From Hirudinaria manillensis (Eukaryota; Annelida; Clitellata; Hirudinida; Hirudinidae): a DNA stretch of 64,000 nt. The number at the start of each line of letters is the position of its first letter. Position 1 is the stretch's first letter. The translations under genes were made by a program, and so were the position numbers. Location: contig CM067527.1 of assembly GCA_034509925.1 (NCBI GenBank), forward strand, positions 9,444,501 to 9,508,500, written 5' to 3'. The notes under the pieces were generated by a model. That model was given only the letters and a program-made list of their open reading frames with translations. It had not been told where the DNA came from and searched no databases. Of this stretch, positions 23,501 to 37,200 are shown in pieces.

Positions 23501-24429
23501 GTGTGTAAGTTAGCTGAGAGGGTTGCTTTAACGCAAGCAGTGTAGTTATAATGGCAAAAGTTTTAACTGATTCACTCACAAGCCACAGCGGTAGGAAGGA
23601 AATTTTTTCACAAATTTGTGAAAAATAATGAAAAATAATGAAAATGAGTTAATAAAAGAATAGTAATTGTATTTTATTGATGTCCTATTGCCTGACCAGA
23701 TGTTTAGGAAAAGAGTGGTATCAACGTGATGTGAAGCACCAATGAAAAACTGAAGCTACACATAAATGCATTTTCATTTCATTTAAATTATACTATCAAA
23801 GTCGCTTATGCTAATTAAGCAATTAAAGTGCTAGCTTTAGTGAAAGGCATGAGTGTAAATAAATATAATAAATTAATAAATATATAAAAAAATATATATA
23901 AATAAATAAATACATGCAAATAACAAGTTGCCAGCACTAAATTAACATCTGACAAAAAAATCACAAATCTAACTTGTTTAGAAACAGATCCTGCTGTTAT
24001 TTGCAACCAACCTTATCAATTCAAAACAGAAGATAGTTGTAAACAAATTTAATGTGGCACCTATAATATTGTCATAAAGTAATTATTAATTTCTGCTAGA
24101 AATAACATTATTATTATGTTTATTGTATATAGTATTTATATATTATATATTTATACATATATATTTCAAAATTTGATGAAAAAGTACTCAACATTAAAGG
24201 TTTTCAGACTGATTGTTGCTCAAATTGCAAAAATGAAAATTATCTAGAAAATACACTTTAAAAAAGCAGTTTTAAGGATTTATATTGAAGTAAACAAAAC
24301 TTGTCATGATTAATGTAAAATTGATACATGATTGTTTTAAAAATTGATGCAATTAACAAAAATGTAATCAAATACACCTACTGATCACTATCAGATGCCT
24401 GCCTGAATAGCAATCGACCAATCTGTAAA

Positions 24430-24542
24430 CTAAACTGTTGAAGACTTGAAGAAAAGTCTTGAGTGGCTTCTGTCACCTATGAATGGAGACCCATTCGACT
24501 GCTTGCTTTGCTGAAACATTGCTTCCTCATGCACTTCTAATT
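24430..24542 (-). other. Orphan exon-like ORF
   Basis: After a possible acceptor (TTTTTAG at 24543) the minus strand reads 36 codons (LEVHEEAMFQQSKQSNGSPF, GDRSHSRLFFKSSTV) to a stop at 24432-24430. Composition looks like protein and unlike the surrounding AT-rich DNA. Its phase (1) fits no donor I could find in the membrane-protein gene upstream, so it may be an alternative last exon of that gene, part of an unseen gene, or chance. Confidence 0.25.
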
Positions 24543-25253
24543 CTAAAAATTAAAAATTTAATTGTTTTCAAAATTTAAAAAAAATTGATGGAGATTTTTA
24601 AGTTGGAATTAGATCAAACAAATGATTGCAAAATCATTCCAGATGGAAAATACCTATTCATGATTAGGTTTTTTTTTAAATTGTTTAGACTCGTTCTCAC
24701 TAATACATAGTTCTATGAATGTCTTGAGGACATCATTACCTAGCCATTCATAATTCAAAAGATTTGGACAAGCATTTCTTCAAGAAAATGCTCCATAAAA
24801 TTTCACCCTTGATCCAATGCCTTACACATTCACCTTGAAAATCCCATTGTTATTGTGAATTAATGCACTTTTTCGGATTCCATCCGATTTTTCCCATGTT
24901 ATAAATGTCATCCCCACATAGTAAAATAAAACTACTCGATTAGTTGATTTATTGACTTTTCCAAAAAAAAAGAAAATTAATTTTTCAAACGTTAATTGTA
25001 ATAAACTGTAATAAATACATATTAACATCTAGTTAAATCCAATTACCATCACTGTGAACTCAAAATTTGTCCAAATATCCTTCCCAAAGTGCATCATTTT
25101 CGGTCAATTTTCCATATTCGTCGTAGAAAATGATCGCCAATTAATTTAAATGTGGTTACATTTCTTTCAAGTAGTCACAATGCTTTGTTTTGGTTTTTTT
25201 TTTTTTAAAACAGACCCAATCAAGAAGTTGCTGAGATTTTGAATATAAATTCT

Positions 25254-25259
25254 TTTATT
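25254..25259 (-). promoter_or_regulatory. Candidate poly(A) signal, membrane-protein gene
   Basis: AATAAA on the minus strand about 160 bases after the TAG at 25418-25416. Confidence 0.4.
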
Positions 25260-25415
25260 ATTATTATTATTAATAATAATATTTTTTTATCTATTGGTAA
25301 TCCACAGGTTAAAGCTTTCGTTTTTCATTTAACTAATTTTGAATTTTAATATTGATTAAATCAATATTTTAATATTGATTCCTTTCATGCCTTTAGCACT
25401 CATGACTGCTTCGAA

Positions 25416-28400
25416 CTACATCTGTTCATAATTCTTCTTTTTTGTCTTCCTGCAGACGCAGACGATGACGGCGACGATGATGATGATGAGGAGGAGGAGA
25501 AACAGGATGAGGAAGCAAATAAACCACCAGAAGTATCGCCCGAGCCACTTTCCCTCGTGATCTGGAGTAGATGACTTTGTCGTCTGGAAACACACCATAA
25601 AATATCAACAGGAATTCATCAAGAAATGTTCTGCATAAATTGTCAATGCAATAAAGATGTCGGTTGCAATCACAATACGATTTACTAATTGCTGCAAGCG
25701 TATGAGATGATTCTTCAACATTGATCCTGCTGGTCTCTTAGTATTATTGAATTATTTTATGATAATTGTGAAATATTATTTAAAATAACATTCTTCCAAA
25801 TCAAATAATACTCTTGAGCCTACGTGTGAAAACTCAAAACATCTCTTCAAACCTAGTTGCGACTTAGAGAGAAATGCATTCGATGTATTAAAAAGAAAAA
25901 AAAAACAAATCGATCAAATAAGATGATGAATATAAATGAATAAAAAATTATAATTAATGTTGATACAATAATTCCTAGTTACTCACGGTTTTAATAACAA
26001 CTTTGAAACAACTTAAATTCCTTCAAAGACAGTCAAAGTATGTGGTAATCAAAATGAAACCGTTGTTTATTCCAAATATTTACAAAGAATAATAATTAAA
26101 ATAACGATTTAATCATCAATAACAATGCTAATGATATTAATATTTTCTATTGATTAGATGTTTTTAGATAGTTTTATTAAGGTCGAGGTAAGTCATCACT
26201 ATTCCAACAATAATAATAATTATTATTACAATATTATTATTATTATTATTATTATTACAACGAACAATTCGATATTCATATATATTATTTTAAATATAAA
26301 TGTATATTTTAAATATACAAAACTATTAAATATGCATATGATATTTAAATGTATATAAATATATGAATATTTAATTATATTTGCCTGCACAGTTTTCTTG
26401 CTGGACAAAGTGACATCTGTTGAAGCCCCGGTTAATTCTGTGGCATTTTTTCCAACGTGTATAACAGTAGCAAAGGGAGTCTTATGTACCGTTGTCTTCT
26501 GTGTTGTAGTTGTTGTTGCCTCGGTGGTAATTGTTTGGGTTGTCGTCTGCATTGTTGTTGTCGTTGGCGGCACGAAGACTGGTGCTGAGAAAAGTTAGAA
26601 ATTAAAATCATATAAAATTTGTATAATTAAGTAGCTTAATCAACTTAATCAGTATATTATTTTGTAATAATAAATTATTATTATTATTTTATTTATTTAA
26701 TTAATATTTTAACATTATTTTCACCTTTAAAGAAGGCCACTGGTCCAAAATGAGAAATGGCACACAGATCAGGTATTTCGTCAACAGATTGACTTTTCTT
26801 GTTCAACTTGAAACATCTTTCGAGTAAAAACGGACGGTATTACACTTATGTAGCGCTTTATTTAGATCTTTATCTCTACATCAAAATAAAGTCATTTATT
26901 ATATATTAAAATTTAATAATTAGTCCTGCTCTCACCAAGAATGCTTGCAGATCTCGATTTGAATAACGTTTGAGCTTTTTTTATATGAATTTGGTACAAT
27001 TTTGTCCCAGAAAGTTTCAAAATATTGCTAATTTCATATTTCATATTGATATATTAATGTACCAGTAATTATAATAAATTAAATCTTTAAAATTACTTAA
27101 TATTGGTTCAATTGCTAACAAACAATATACGATTAATGTCAATGAATAGTTTAAATGTAAACTGAAATGTATGTATTTATTAAATTGAAATTAATAGTAA
27201 AACTGAAAGCATTAATATTAAATTAAATATTATGTACAACGGAGCAGACAGAAAGGTCGTTGCAACCAATTCAATATTTGTCGATCAATGAAATGCTAAT
27301 ATTTCATCATGAATGCGTGATGTACCCTCAAATTCATTCCTTGATAATCGTTTATATTCATTTTTAAATAATTTTTGCAATTTTTGATAATTTGTTTTAA
27401 AATTAATTTTCATGGCCGATATTGTTCGGTAATTATTATCTATCGATCTACTTTACGTGTGTATATAAGATGTGCTTGTGATAGTTTTGGAAAGGACATG
27501 GTTTAATGAAAGCATTCCTAATATTCCTAGCCTAATTATTTATTCGACTTCATGGTTTCAATCAGTGAGGTCTCTATAGCAGAAAAATACCACTAATTAC
27601 ATAATTCAATAAACAAATTTAATAATTGATGTATTAGCTTTTCAACATTCAACAAAAAGCAACCGATACAATTATCACGTAGTTAAATAAACGAGTTAAC
27701 TAACTTTGCAATTATGAAATATATTTTAATAAATCACCATTTGCTACAAGTACCTGTCTCCTTCTGTCTTGAAATAAAGATAATCATCTCCGTCTACGAT
27801 GTTCCTTATTTCACCAATGGAACCAGCGTTGTGGATCTCTTTAAAATTCTCCTTGCCGTTCGTATTCCAAGAATAGATCTTATTTAATGCCGCCGCATAC
27901 AAGGTATTGGCTGGAATTTTAAATATTTAATTTCAATTCTTTTTTTAATCAGTAGTGGTTAGCTGATCTTGTACCAGTGAAAACTGAGAGTGAAACGTAA
28001 ACCTCTGTTTTAAGGATCGAAATCACAATTATTCTTGGTGGAAAGGACAATTGGCGGATCTAAGGCATTCTCGAGAGCATTCACATATTGTTATATATTA
28101 TAACATACTGATCCTTCCAAGGATTTTGACCAATACCATGTAAGAAGTAAATGTGGTATTTGTAAATGGTATTCATTAAATAATTAAATATTATATTTAA
28201 CAATTAAATCTGTTCCCTAAATCTGCTACTGAAAACAGCTTTCACTGTGATGATAATGATTTTGATTATGGTAATGATAATGATCATAGTACCATCATAG
28301 TCTATATCGAAGGCATGGAAGCAAAGGGGTGTATTGTACTCTCTCCTCTTTGAAATACTCCTCGTCACTAGAACACTTTTCTCTGAACATTGAGTGAAAT

Positions 28401-29883
28401 AGACGTTCCTGATTGGTTAATAAATTGAAGCTATAAATTAATTAAACATTTTTCGGTTATAAATGAACAAATTCTCCATACGATAACAGTTATCTTTAGT
28501 TAACATAGTTGTATACAAGACCTTGTTATAAATATAATAAATTAAGTACTTAACCTATGCATATTATCGGTCTTCAGAGCCGTTATGGTGGTATTTTCAG
28601 CGAGAACTATATCCAACTCCTGAGTTTCAACATCCATGGAATAAATTTCTCCTGCACTTGTTGAGGCAAATAGGAGATCATCCAAGACATCTATGTCCGT
28701 TAAGCTGGATTCTTCTGACTCTGTGCAGTCACAATTTAACTGTTATCCACCTGCTAATTCAGCTTTTGGTGTATTTTTAGTATTTTTAAACCTAAATTTT
28801 ATTTATTTATTTATCATATTTAATACCTCTATTTAATGTTCTTTTAATTTGAATAAATTAATAAATTTATATCACTATTATTTAGAACGATTAACTTATT
28901 AATAAGCTGTTAACAGTGAATTTGCCATTGAAAACCGACTCTATGTTGTGATAAGCAACAACAAATCATTTGGTTTAAGCGTTAATAATACACAGTGATG
29001 TTATTTGTGACCTTTAAGGAATTTGATTTAGCTAATATTAACTTTATCATCAATAAATATACACTTAAAAGGAATTAATTAATATTATTATTTACTTATT
29101 TATGCATGACATCCATAAATCAATATTTTCTAAAGCAATGAAATGTATTTAATAATAATAATAATAATACAAAATTTAATAATATATTTCTACGTAATAT
29201 ATATACTATTAAAGGTTGTATTACTACATACAAATTATACCAATGTTATGATCGCACGAAAATAATGACAAACAATAATATTTTGACAATCACGAAAACT
29301 GATTTATCACGAATAGCTAAACTGGTTATCTCCACGGAGTCAACTTCTAGTTTTGGATTTTCATTCGGAACTTTTCCAATGTTGGCTTCTCCATCGTTGT
29401 CGAAGTAAATCCAGAAAAATGTTAAAACACCGTCCTTATATTGAGCCTTGATTGCTTTTACAAATTTATCTTTGTCGTCAAAATCTAGTTCCAATTCCTT
29501 TTTGAAGTTTGGTCCAATGATGATGAATTTGTTGTTGTCTCTGTCATTCATCAAGAAATGCTCGTAAAGGCTTTTTTCTTGGGCACGTGCTAAAATATCA
29601 AAGAAGAAATATAAGATGTAATAAATTAGGTCTAATGTTACAATGTGATATCATGGCATATCTTTTAACGAGTAATATTTACGATATTTTTAATAGTTCA
29701 TTGCGACTTATTTATATGATGTTAGAGAGGATTGGAAAAAAAAACCCATCTATTCATAATAAAAATAATAGCAGCAATTCTTTCAAAATTTCAATGAAAT
29801 TAATAAAATGTTAGCAGCAAATTACCTTCATGGCGGACGCAATGGATGATGCACAAAGCAAGAAAACTTAGAATGATTTTCAT
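25416..29883 (-). CDS. Type I membrane protein with propeller-like repeats and Thr-rich stalk (not recognised)
   Basis: Eight exons splice to 1,236 nt (411 residues): 29883-29826, 29589-29311, 28720-28555, 28408-28293, 27910-27754, 26816-26725, 26584-26385, 25583-25416. Signal peptide MKIILSFLALCIIHC; ATG with A at -3. Residues about 20-320 hold repeated short strands of beta-propeller type (for example SLTDIDVLDDLLFAS, ITALKTDN, NVYFTQC, LYAAALNKIYSW, DDYLYFKT). A mucin-like Thr stretch of about 30 residues follows (PPTTTTMQTTTQ and onward), then a stalk, a membrane span rich in Leu and Ile, and a short basic tail ending KNYEQM. The intron after the stalk may be GC-AG. Probably a cell-surface receptor or adhesion protein; the ligand is unknown. 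The propeller is inferred from strand pattern, not from a family match. Confidence 0.75.
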
Positions 29884-31270
29884 TCTTCAAATGCTTTCAT
29901 TTGCTTTATTGAGATCGACTCAAATTGCAACTTAAATTAAAGATTGCAGTCTTGTCTCAGTCGATGATATTTGCTAAGTCTAATCGATTAAGCTAACATT
30001 CAAAATGTAAAAAAATGACTGTTATTATTAATTCTGTTGCATGTATGCTGTTGCTAATCACCCACTGCCGCCCAGAATCGACGTGAAAAGACTCCAAAAC
30101 AGACATCGTTAATAAACATTTTTCATGTTATGATTATTATTATTATTGTTATTATTACTACAATACTTATATTACTATTTAAACAATTTTATGTTCTCTT
30201 CTACAAAAGCTGCTGCGCCCCTATCGTCGCTTTTTGACACAACCTGAACGCCAACATTTGAATGTTACTACATGTAAAATTTAGCATCAGAAACTGTTTT
30301 GCAATGCTTTTAAATAACTCTTAAATTGATGAATTAGGACCTGATTATTAGGTTATCTTTGATATTCTTGTTAAATCTATTAAAATTCCACGCAATGACA
30401 ATTAGTCTTGTTTAGTGTCGTACCCAGTACTTCAAAAACATGATTGAAAAGAATTTAGGAGGTAGTCCATGAATAGCTGTCATTTCATTTGTTATGGTCG
30501 TTGGTTTTGCTACTCACACATACAGTAAAATAATAATGATTTAAATAAAAGATTATATGAGCCATTTTGCATCACTTGAATAGAATTAGAGCCAATTCAT
30601 GAGGACATGTAAAATTCTATCGCTATTCAACTTGGAATTTTGAGGTGAACGATTTCTAATCAGCAGGATCTTTGCGGGGTCCTGCATGAAATTTCATTGA
30701 GGAAAGAATTCCTTTATGTAACTTGAGCAAAATAATTAACGTAAGTCAAACAAATTGAGAAAGACACTGTGATTTTAAATTGTAAATCTTAAATTAGAAG
30801 ACACATTTTATTATCAAAAGATTTTATTATTAAATGCATTGAAATCGTTTAGAATCTAAATTTTAGATAAACTTTCTAGTTCGATACGATAAATTTAGTA
30901 TTAAGAGCAGAGGAACTAGTAAAAACTAAATTAATCACAAGAGAAGGTGATAGAACTAAAGAAGATGAATATTAGATTAAATGGGGAAAAAAATTGAATC
31001 TGACATCTGGCTCTTTTGGGTGGCGTTAATCTAAGTTAAACTGCTCATCTTATCATCTTATCAGACTTGGATATAAGACGTTTTTATTAGTTTTAATTAT
31101 TAATCATCAATTTTAATAACTTGAGAATAATTTGTTGGGACCTTTCAGTTCATTTATCACATTGACGTCTGCTCGATGTAGCGCGCACATGAGTTATCAG
31201 GTGAGCTTATAAACAAATGTCGACGTTTGTTTGTAAACCGTAAAGCAATCAGGGCGCAAAGGACGGTAAC
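29884..31270. other. Divergent intergenic region: membrane-protein gene (minus) and FGD-like gene (plus)
   Basis: About 1.4 kb between two outward-pointing starts, so it must hold both promoters. It is AT-rich, with short TTA runs near 30,130. No clear core promoter element is distinguishable by eye. Confidence 0.6.
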
Positions 31271-34200
31271 ATGGAAGAAGAGATTTCTAAATCTGTGAAA
31301 TCTCTCGTCGGAGCTTATGAATCGGCATCTAAAAATGCGAAAAAATTTGAAAACCTTATCAACTATGATGTTCATTCGGATATAGAAATGTTAAAGCAGT
31401 CGCCGATTGTTGCGAAATATCGTGATCGACTTCAGAAAGACCTTGACGAATTGATGAAGATGAAGGTGCAACTGGAGAGCGGGGAAACTAAAGTCAATCA
31501 GGATTTTAATGAGGATCAGGACAAGATTCCAGAAGATGAAAGGACAGAGACTTCTGATGAGACATATCACACTCCTTCCTCTCGACCTAAAGTATTATAC
31601 AGCAGCAGCACTATTTCTGGATGTGTGAGTTTGTTTGTAATGCTTTATAAAATGCATGTAACATGACATTGGAAGAAATTGTAGAATTTTCTACCATTTT
31701 GATTTTAAACTTGTTCAATGAGTTATTTTAATTACATTTTTATATTTTTATTTTTCCACTATTATTCATGTTCTCAAGTCATTATCAATAATTTATTGAT
31801 TATTTTAAATGTTAAGTTTGTTAGCTATCTCTATCAAGATTTAAAATCTTCCAAGCTATTTCAATATTTGAAAATGTTGTTATCATTCCTTTAAGAGGAA
31901 AAGACCCCAAATACCATCTCGAGGAACCTTCCTTCGAAATGTTGGAATTGTTTGTGCTACGAAATCTGTCGATGACAATGAGGATTCTAAATCTATGAAA
32001 AACGAGGTGGTAATAATTATAGAAGTAGTTTAAAAGCTTTTTTTATGTGTAATTATATCTTTCGAAGACTAATTGCAATGCAATTTATAATGCATGCATA
32101 ATGATAGCAATCAATATTGCCTTTTATCCTCACTGTAAAAACTTTGAGTTGAAAGCTTCTTGTCTAACAAAGTCGGTGTTTGTTTGAAATTGTCAATTTA
32201 TTAATTTAAATGTATTAAATTTTCACTTAAAATTAAGATAATTGAATTTGTAGTTTAAATTTCCTTTCAGTGATCCTGATTTATTTAATATTATTTTTTT
32301 ATATACAACAATAAACCAATTAAAAAACAAAATATTAAATAAATATAAATTTTTATCAGGCCAAGCTGCATAAGGTCCTTCAAGAAATTGTGAGCTCAGA
32401 ACAGGTTTACGTGAGAAGACTTGCCGTGCTAGACGTCGTTAGTTTTTCAGCTGAGATTTTAAATATTCTTGCAGTCTTTTTTATTGTAAATGTAAATTAT
32501 TTATGGTTTTAATTAGTTTGTATGTTTGTATATTTTGCATATTTGTTTGATATTTTAGTTTAATTAATCATGCAATGTTAACAATCATTGATGTTAGGTT
32601 TAGTAGTTAATATTAGAAGCTTGGGTCTTATTATATGTTTGACTTTATTATTTTTATTTCTTTTTCCGGTCATTATCAATGCATCAATATTTTGTTTTGT
32701 TGACTCTTATACATGATTTATATTGATTGATGTAATTATTTTCAAATTGTTAATTATATCAAATATAATTTACTAATAATATTTTAAGAATTTGAATAGC
32801 AGGTTTTATAAAATATTTCTGCTAGATGTACATATACCTATACATTTATGTATAGATGTATATATACCTATACATTTATGTATAGATGTACATATACCTA
32901 TACATTTATGTATAGATGTACATATACCTATACATTTATGTATAGATGTACATATACCTATACATTTATGTATACCTCATCCATTGGAAAAAAGAGCAAC
33001 ATTATAAACTGTGATGAGAGCTTTAGCTTAAGATAGCCTTTTGCAAGCCACTCAGATCTTGTTCTTGTTGGAATGTAGAAAATTGATGGTCCGGTTATGA
33101 CTGACTAGAAAAAATATTATATTAAATAAAATATATATAATAAAAATATTATATATTTATTTCAAGTTATCAAATGAAATAACTATTAACCAGTCCTTCA
33201 GAGGAGAGCTGTCAAGATTCAACAGGGAGGAATATCTCTTCCAATGGGATTCCTGGAACCAAATGTTCTCGAACCTTCCAAACATTCGTAAATTTCACGA
33301 GGAGAATCTCCTGCCTCTGCTGGAACAGTGCCTTCTGTCACACGTAGATGACTCGTAAGTGATGGGACTTTGAGAGTTAAGATGGAAATGAAAGTAAGGT
33401 GAAGGAGTATAAAGCATTAAGGCAGTATTAAGGAGTATAAAGCATTAGGCTGTTTAAAAGCAATGAAATTATATTCAATTGTCTTCAATGAACATCATCA
33501 TCTGATTGATGATTGGTCGGACTAGTACTTGATTGTCCTCAATCAATCAATCAATCAATCGATTGGATCCTGGTGATTGAAAACAGCTTTGACTTTAGAG
33601 TTCAATTCTTAGCAAGCGAACGAGCGTTTCTATCACTTTTACCTGATAAGTATTTTGCTGGTGGTTGTTGATGAGTTTCTAATGTAATTTCCCATGAGCA
33701 ATTAAAGTCACTGACTAATTGTTATTAATTTTTGTTATTACTGCACTTTGCAATTGCAGTCATAATAATTTCGTTGCTATTAAAATTCTCAAATTTAATG
33801 ACGACAATCATAAAATCACAACGAAAGCAAATAATAATAATAATAAGCCACAAAAATGCATTAAAGTTATGTATAATTATAAATAATTATTATTATTATA
33901 AATAATTATTATGATAAATAATTATTATTATAAATATAAATGATTATTATAAATAATTAATAATAAATAATTATTATGGTTATTAAAATTATGTTACGAT
34001 TTAAACAGTCACCCTAAGACTTACGTGGGTAAGGTGTTTTCGGATCTTGCCCCTTATTTGAAGATGTATTCAGAATATGCCCAGAACTACAAAAGGTGCC
34101 TTGAACTCCTCAACAGTGTTGCTTCTGAGTCTCCAAAGTTGCAGAAATTGATCCTTGATTTTGAGGTTGTAATAATTAATTACATTTATTACATACAATT

Positions 34201-37200
34201 ATTATGCAATTAATTAATTAATAATAATTAATAATTATGCAATTAATTATATTATTATTATTAATTAATAATTATGTAATTAATTATATTATTATTATTA
34301 TTGTTACTGCATGTCTTTTAAAGGCACATTTTTTAGAAAAACTGTTCAAATCCTATTGATTCAATAACATTTCTTTCATGTGAATGATGTCATCATATGC
34401 AGGATGATAATAAAATAAATAAATAAATAAATTAATTAATTTAATTAAACTAAATTAAATAAAAATTAAACTAAATTAAATAATAAAATAAAATTAATAA
34501 ATAAATAAATTAATTAGTTAATTAATAGCATGAATGAGGAATGAATTAATGCAGGGACAGAGTATGTGCGAAGGACTCAAGATTCGATACTTTTACATCG
34601 AACCAATTCAAAGACTTCCGAGATACGAGTTGCTGCTCAGAGGTTTGCATGCTTTTGATTCACACATGAAAGTTTATTTTATTATCAGTTTATAAATTTA
34701 TTTGTTAATAATGATATTTTTCGACAATGTTTATCCTATAATTGGACTACGCCTTAAAGTCTATTTCTTATGAATTAGTTACGCGTTAAGAGGTGTCTTG
34801 AACTTAGAGCCAAACCTTGAAGTATTTATTAGTAATAGTAATTATTTCTAATAGTAATAGTAATTATAACTATCGCCTCAGATTTTTATCTCTATCTCCT
34901 GCCTCTCATTATCATTAGTACTTCTAGAAGAGTTGTTATTTTCCAATTTAATCATAAAGCTGTAACATTGCAACGGTAGTGGACTGATGGATGATGATGA
35001 CGACGGTGATGATGATGATGATGATGACATTGAATGATAGTACACTAGTTTAGAGGATGACACTTCAAGTGTGAGAATGAGATTGTTGGGTTTCATCACG
35101 CACGGAATCATCTTGTTTGTTTCTCCCAGACCTTCTCATAAATCGCTTTCAGTGATGCAATGTTTTGGACAAACAAAGCAATGATCGTCATCAACCTAAT
35201 TATAAAACCTAAGGTCATCACAAATATTGATGAGTAAGATTATTCATGAGTAAGAAATTGATAATTGCAATTATTAATAATATAATAATAATATAATTAG
35301 CTGCTTGGTATTTACAAGTCAGCCTTAAAAAAAATGCCTTCATTGTGTGAGGCCAAAGTTCCAAAAGGAGCATTGATTAATAAACAATACAAACCCAAAT
35401 TAATGCCTATATAATTAATCAATAAACATCTCGGGTGAAGTAATCGCCGTAAGTTTCAGTTAAAGATATGTTTATTTATAAGGAAGTTACGTAAAAAAAT
35501 GCAATAAGGATTTCAACAAAGTAGTCATAAGAATAATTAAAACTCCACAAAAATGTAACTATTGTAAGTTAATTTCTTGAGCTGCTGGTTGGCCCCAATG
35601 ACGATGATGGTGATGATGACAATGATGGCATTTTGCTGCAAATAATGATTTTAAGATTATTACCCTTTATCTTCTGACTTTATAAAAAAAATATTGAAGC
35701 ATTTGCTTAATCTTGGTACTAATTAATATAAATTAACCATTTTGTACAGAATACACTTCATGCCTGAGTGATGATTCAGAAGATCTTGTTAATGGTCATA
35801 GTGAGTATAAGATGTCTCATTTGTATGCATACCAAGTTATGATAATAAGTTCATTAATATGCATACCAAGTTATGATAATGAGTTCATTAATATGCATAC
35901 CAAGTTATGATAATGAGTTCATTAATATGCATTGATACTGGTGATGTGCTTGCTATGATGCCAGAGCGTTGAGTTACTTCGTGACACTTGAAAACTCAAG
36001 TTTGCCTGTTTGCAAGACTTGCTCTCGCTTGGAGATCCTTGAGATTGATATTGATTTGTTTCTTATCATCAAACATTGTCTCATGATTTTGTACAATTAG
36101 TTTTAATAATGAATGATAAATAATAAATCTTATACCTTTATATGCAGTGGAAATCATTTCTTAAAGTTTCAATTGAAAGCCTCTTGCTTCTTAATATCTT
36201 GTCACTCGACCTTTCTATTTAGGAAAAAATATTTAAAAAATATATATATATAAATAAATAAATACATATATATATATATATAAGTATATATAATATATAT
36301 AAATATATGTATATATATAATATATATAAAAAATATAAAACTCTCAAGGTATTGACCTCTGGACAGGTCATTATGCATTCGTTCATCTGCATTTGATTCC
36401 AGTGATTATTTTGTCTTCACCTTGTAACTCTTACAATGTTGTTATGGAAATAAAGATATTGAATCACAAGAGCTTTAAGTATTTCTTTGAAAACACTAGA
36501 ATTTGTGTTACTATTATATTATATTATATTATATTATATTATATTATATTACATTATATTATATATACTATTATATTATTATTGCTATTATATTATGTTG
36601 ATGACGATGATGATGATGATGATGATTATTATTATTAGGTTATGTTGCAAAAATACAAAAAGATTACTAATGATTATTTGTTAGATAAGCATAAATAATT
36701 GATTGAAGTACCTTTGAATTAGTGATCACTTGATCACATTCAATAACATCCCAGTTGTCTTAAGATGACATTATTTTGTGCAATCTGAAATGATGATGAT
36801 GATGATGATGACGATGACGATGACGACGACGACGATGATGATAATGATGAAATGATTGAATACTTAGATTCAAACGATTAACTTTTCAGTTGCTTTGAAG
36901 TTAGTAAGGCAGGCAAACATTCATTCAAACGATACCATCAAGAATGAAGTTAGTCGTCAACAGATGTTATGTTTTGGCATTTATAATTTAATAGCATAAT
37001 AATCATCTCTCAAAATATTATTATTCGTAATAAAAATTATATTCTACTTTTAAATTTCTCATAATTCTGACTCTGAAGTTGCAGGTTCTAATTACATTTA
37101 CCATTTTTTTGCATTCAATGACCCGTGATTATAAAAATTAACAAGCATATTTTTTATAATTGTCCTATAATTTCTTTCCAATCAAATTGGCTCAATTTTA

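Larger units (their letters stand above)
22310..25253. other. Intergenic: membrane-protein gene to collagen A start
   Basis: Contains the collagen A promoter, a nearly pure A/T block at 23,060-23,500, and the orphan exon-like ORF at 24,430-24,542. A small minus ORF at 22,849-23,049 (CPGNEKRKFLKCLEC near its end) is unsupported. Nothing else recognised. Confidence 0.6.

Noticed and set aside
26158..26358. Short plus ORF
   Set aside because: AT-repeat translation (Asn/Ile/Tyr), antisense to an intron of the membrane-protein gene.
32825..32974. Regular 30-bp repeats as a CRISPR array
   Set aside because: Copies are directly adjacent with no spacers, and the genome is animal.
32792..33036. Two overlapping ORFs with HIPIHLCIDV-type and TYTFMYRC-type repeats
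   Set aside because: Frame-preserving translation of the 30-bp tandem repeat inside an FGD intron.
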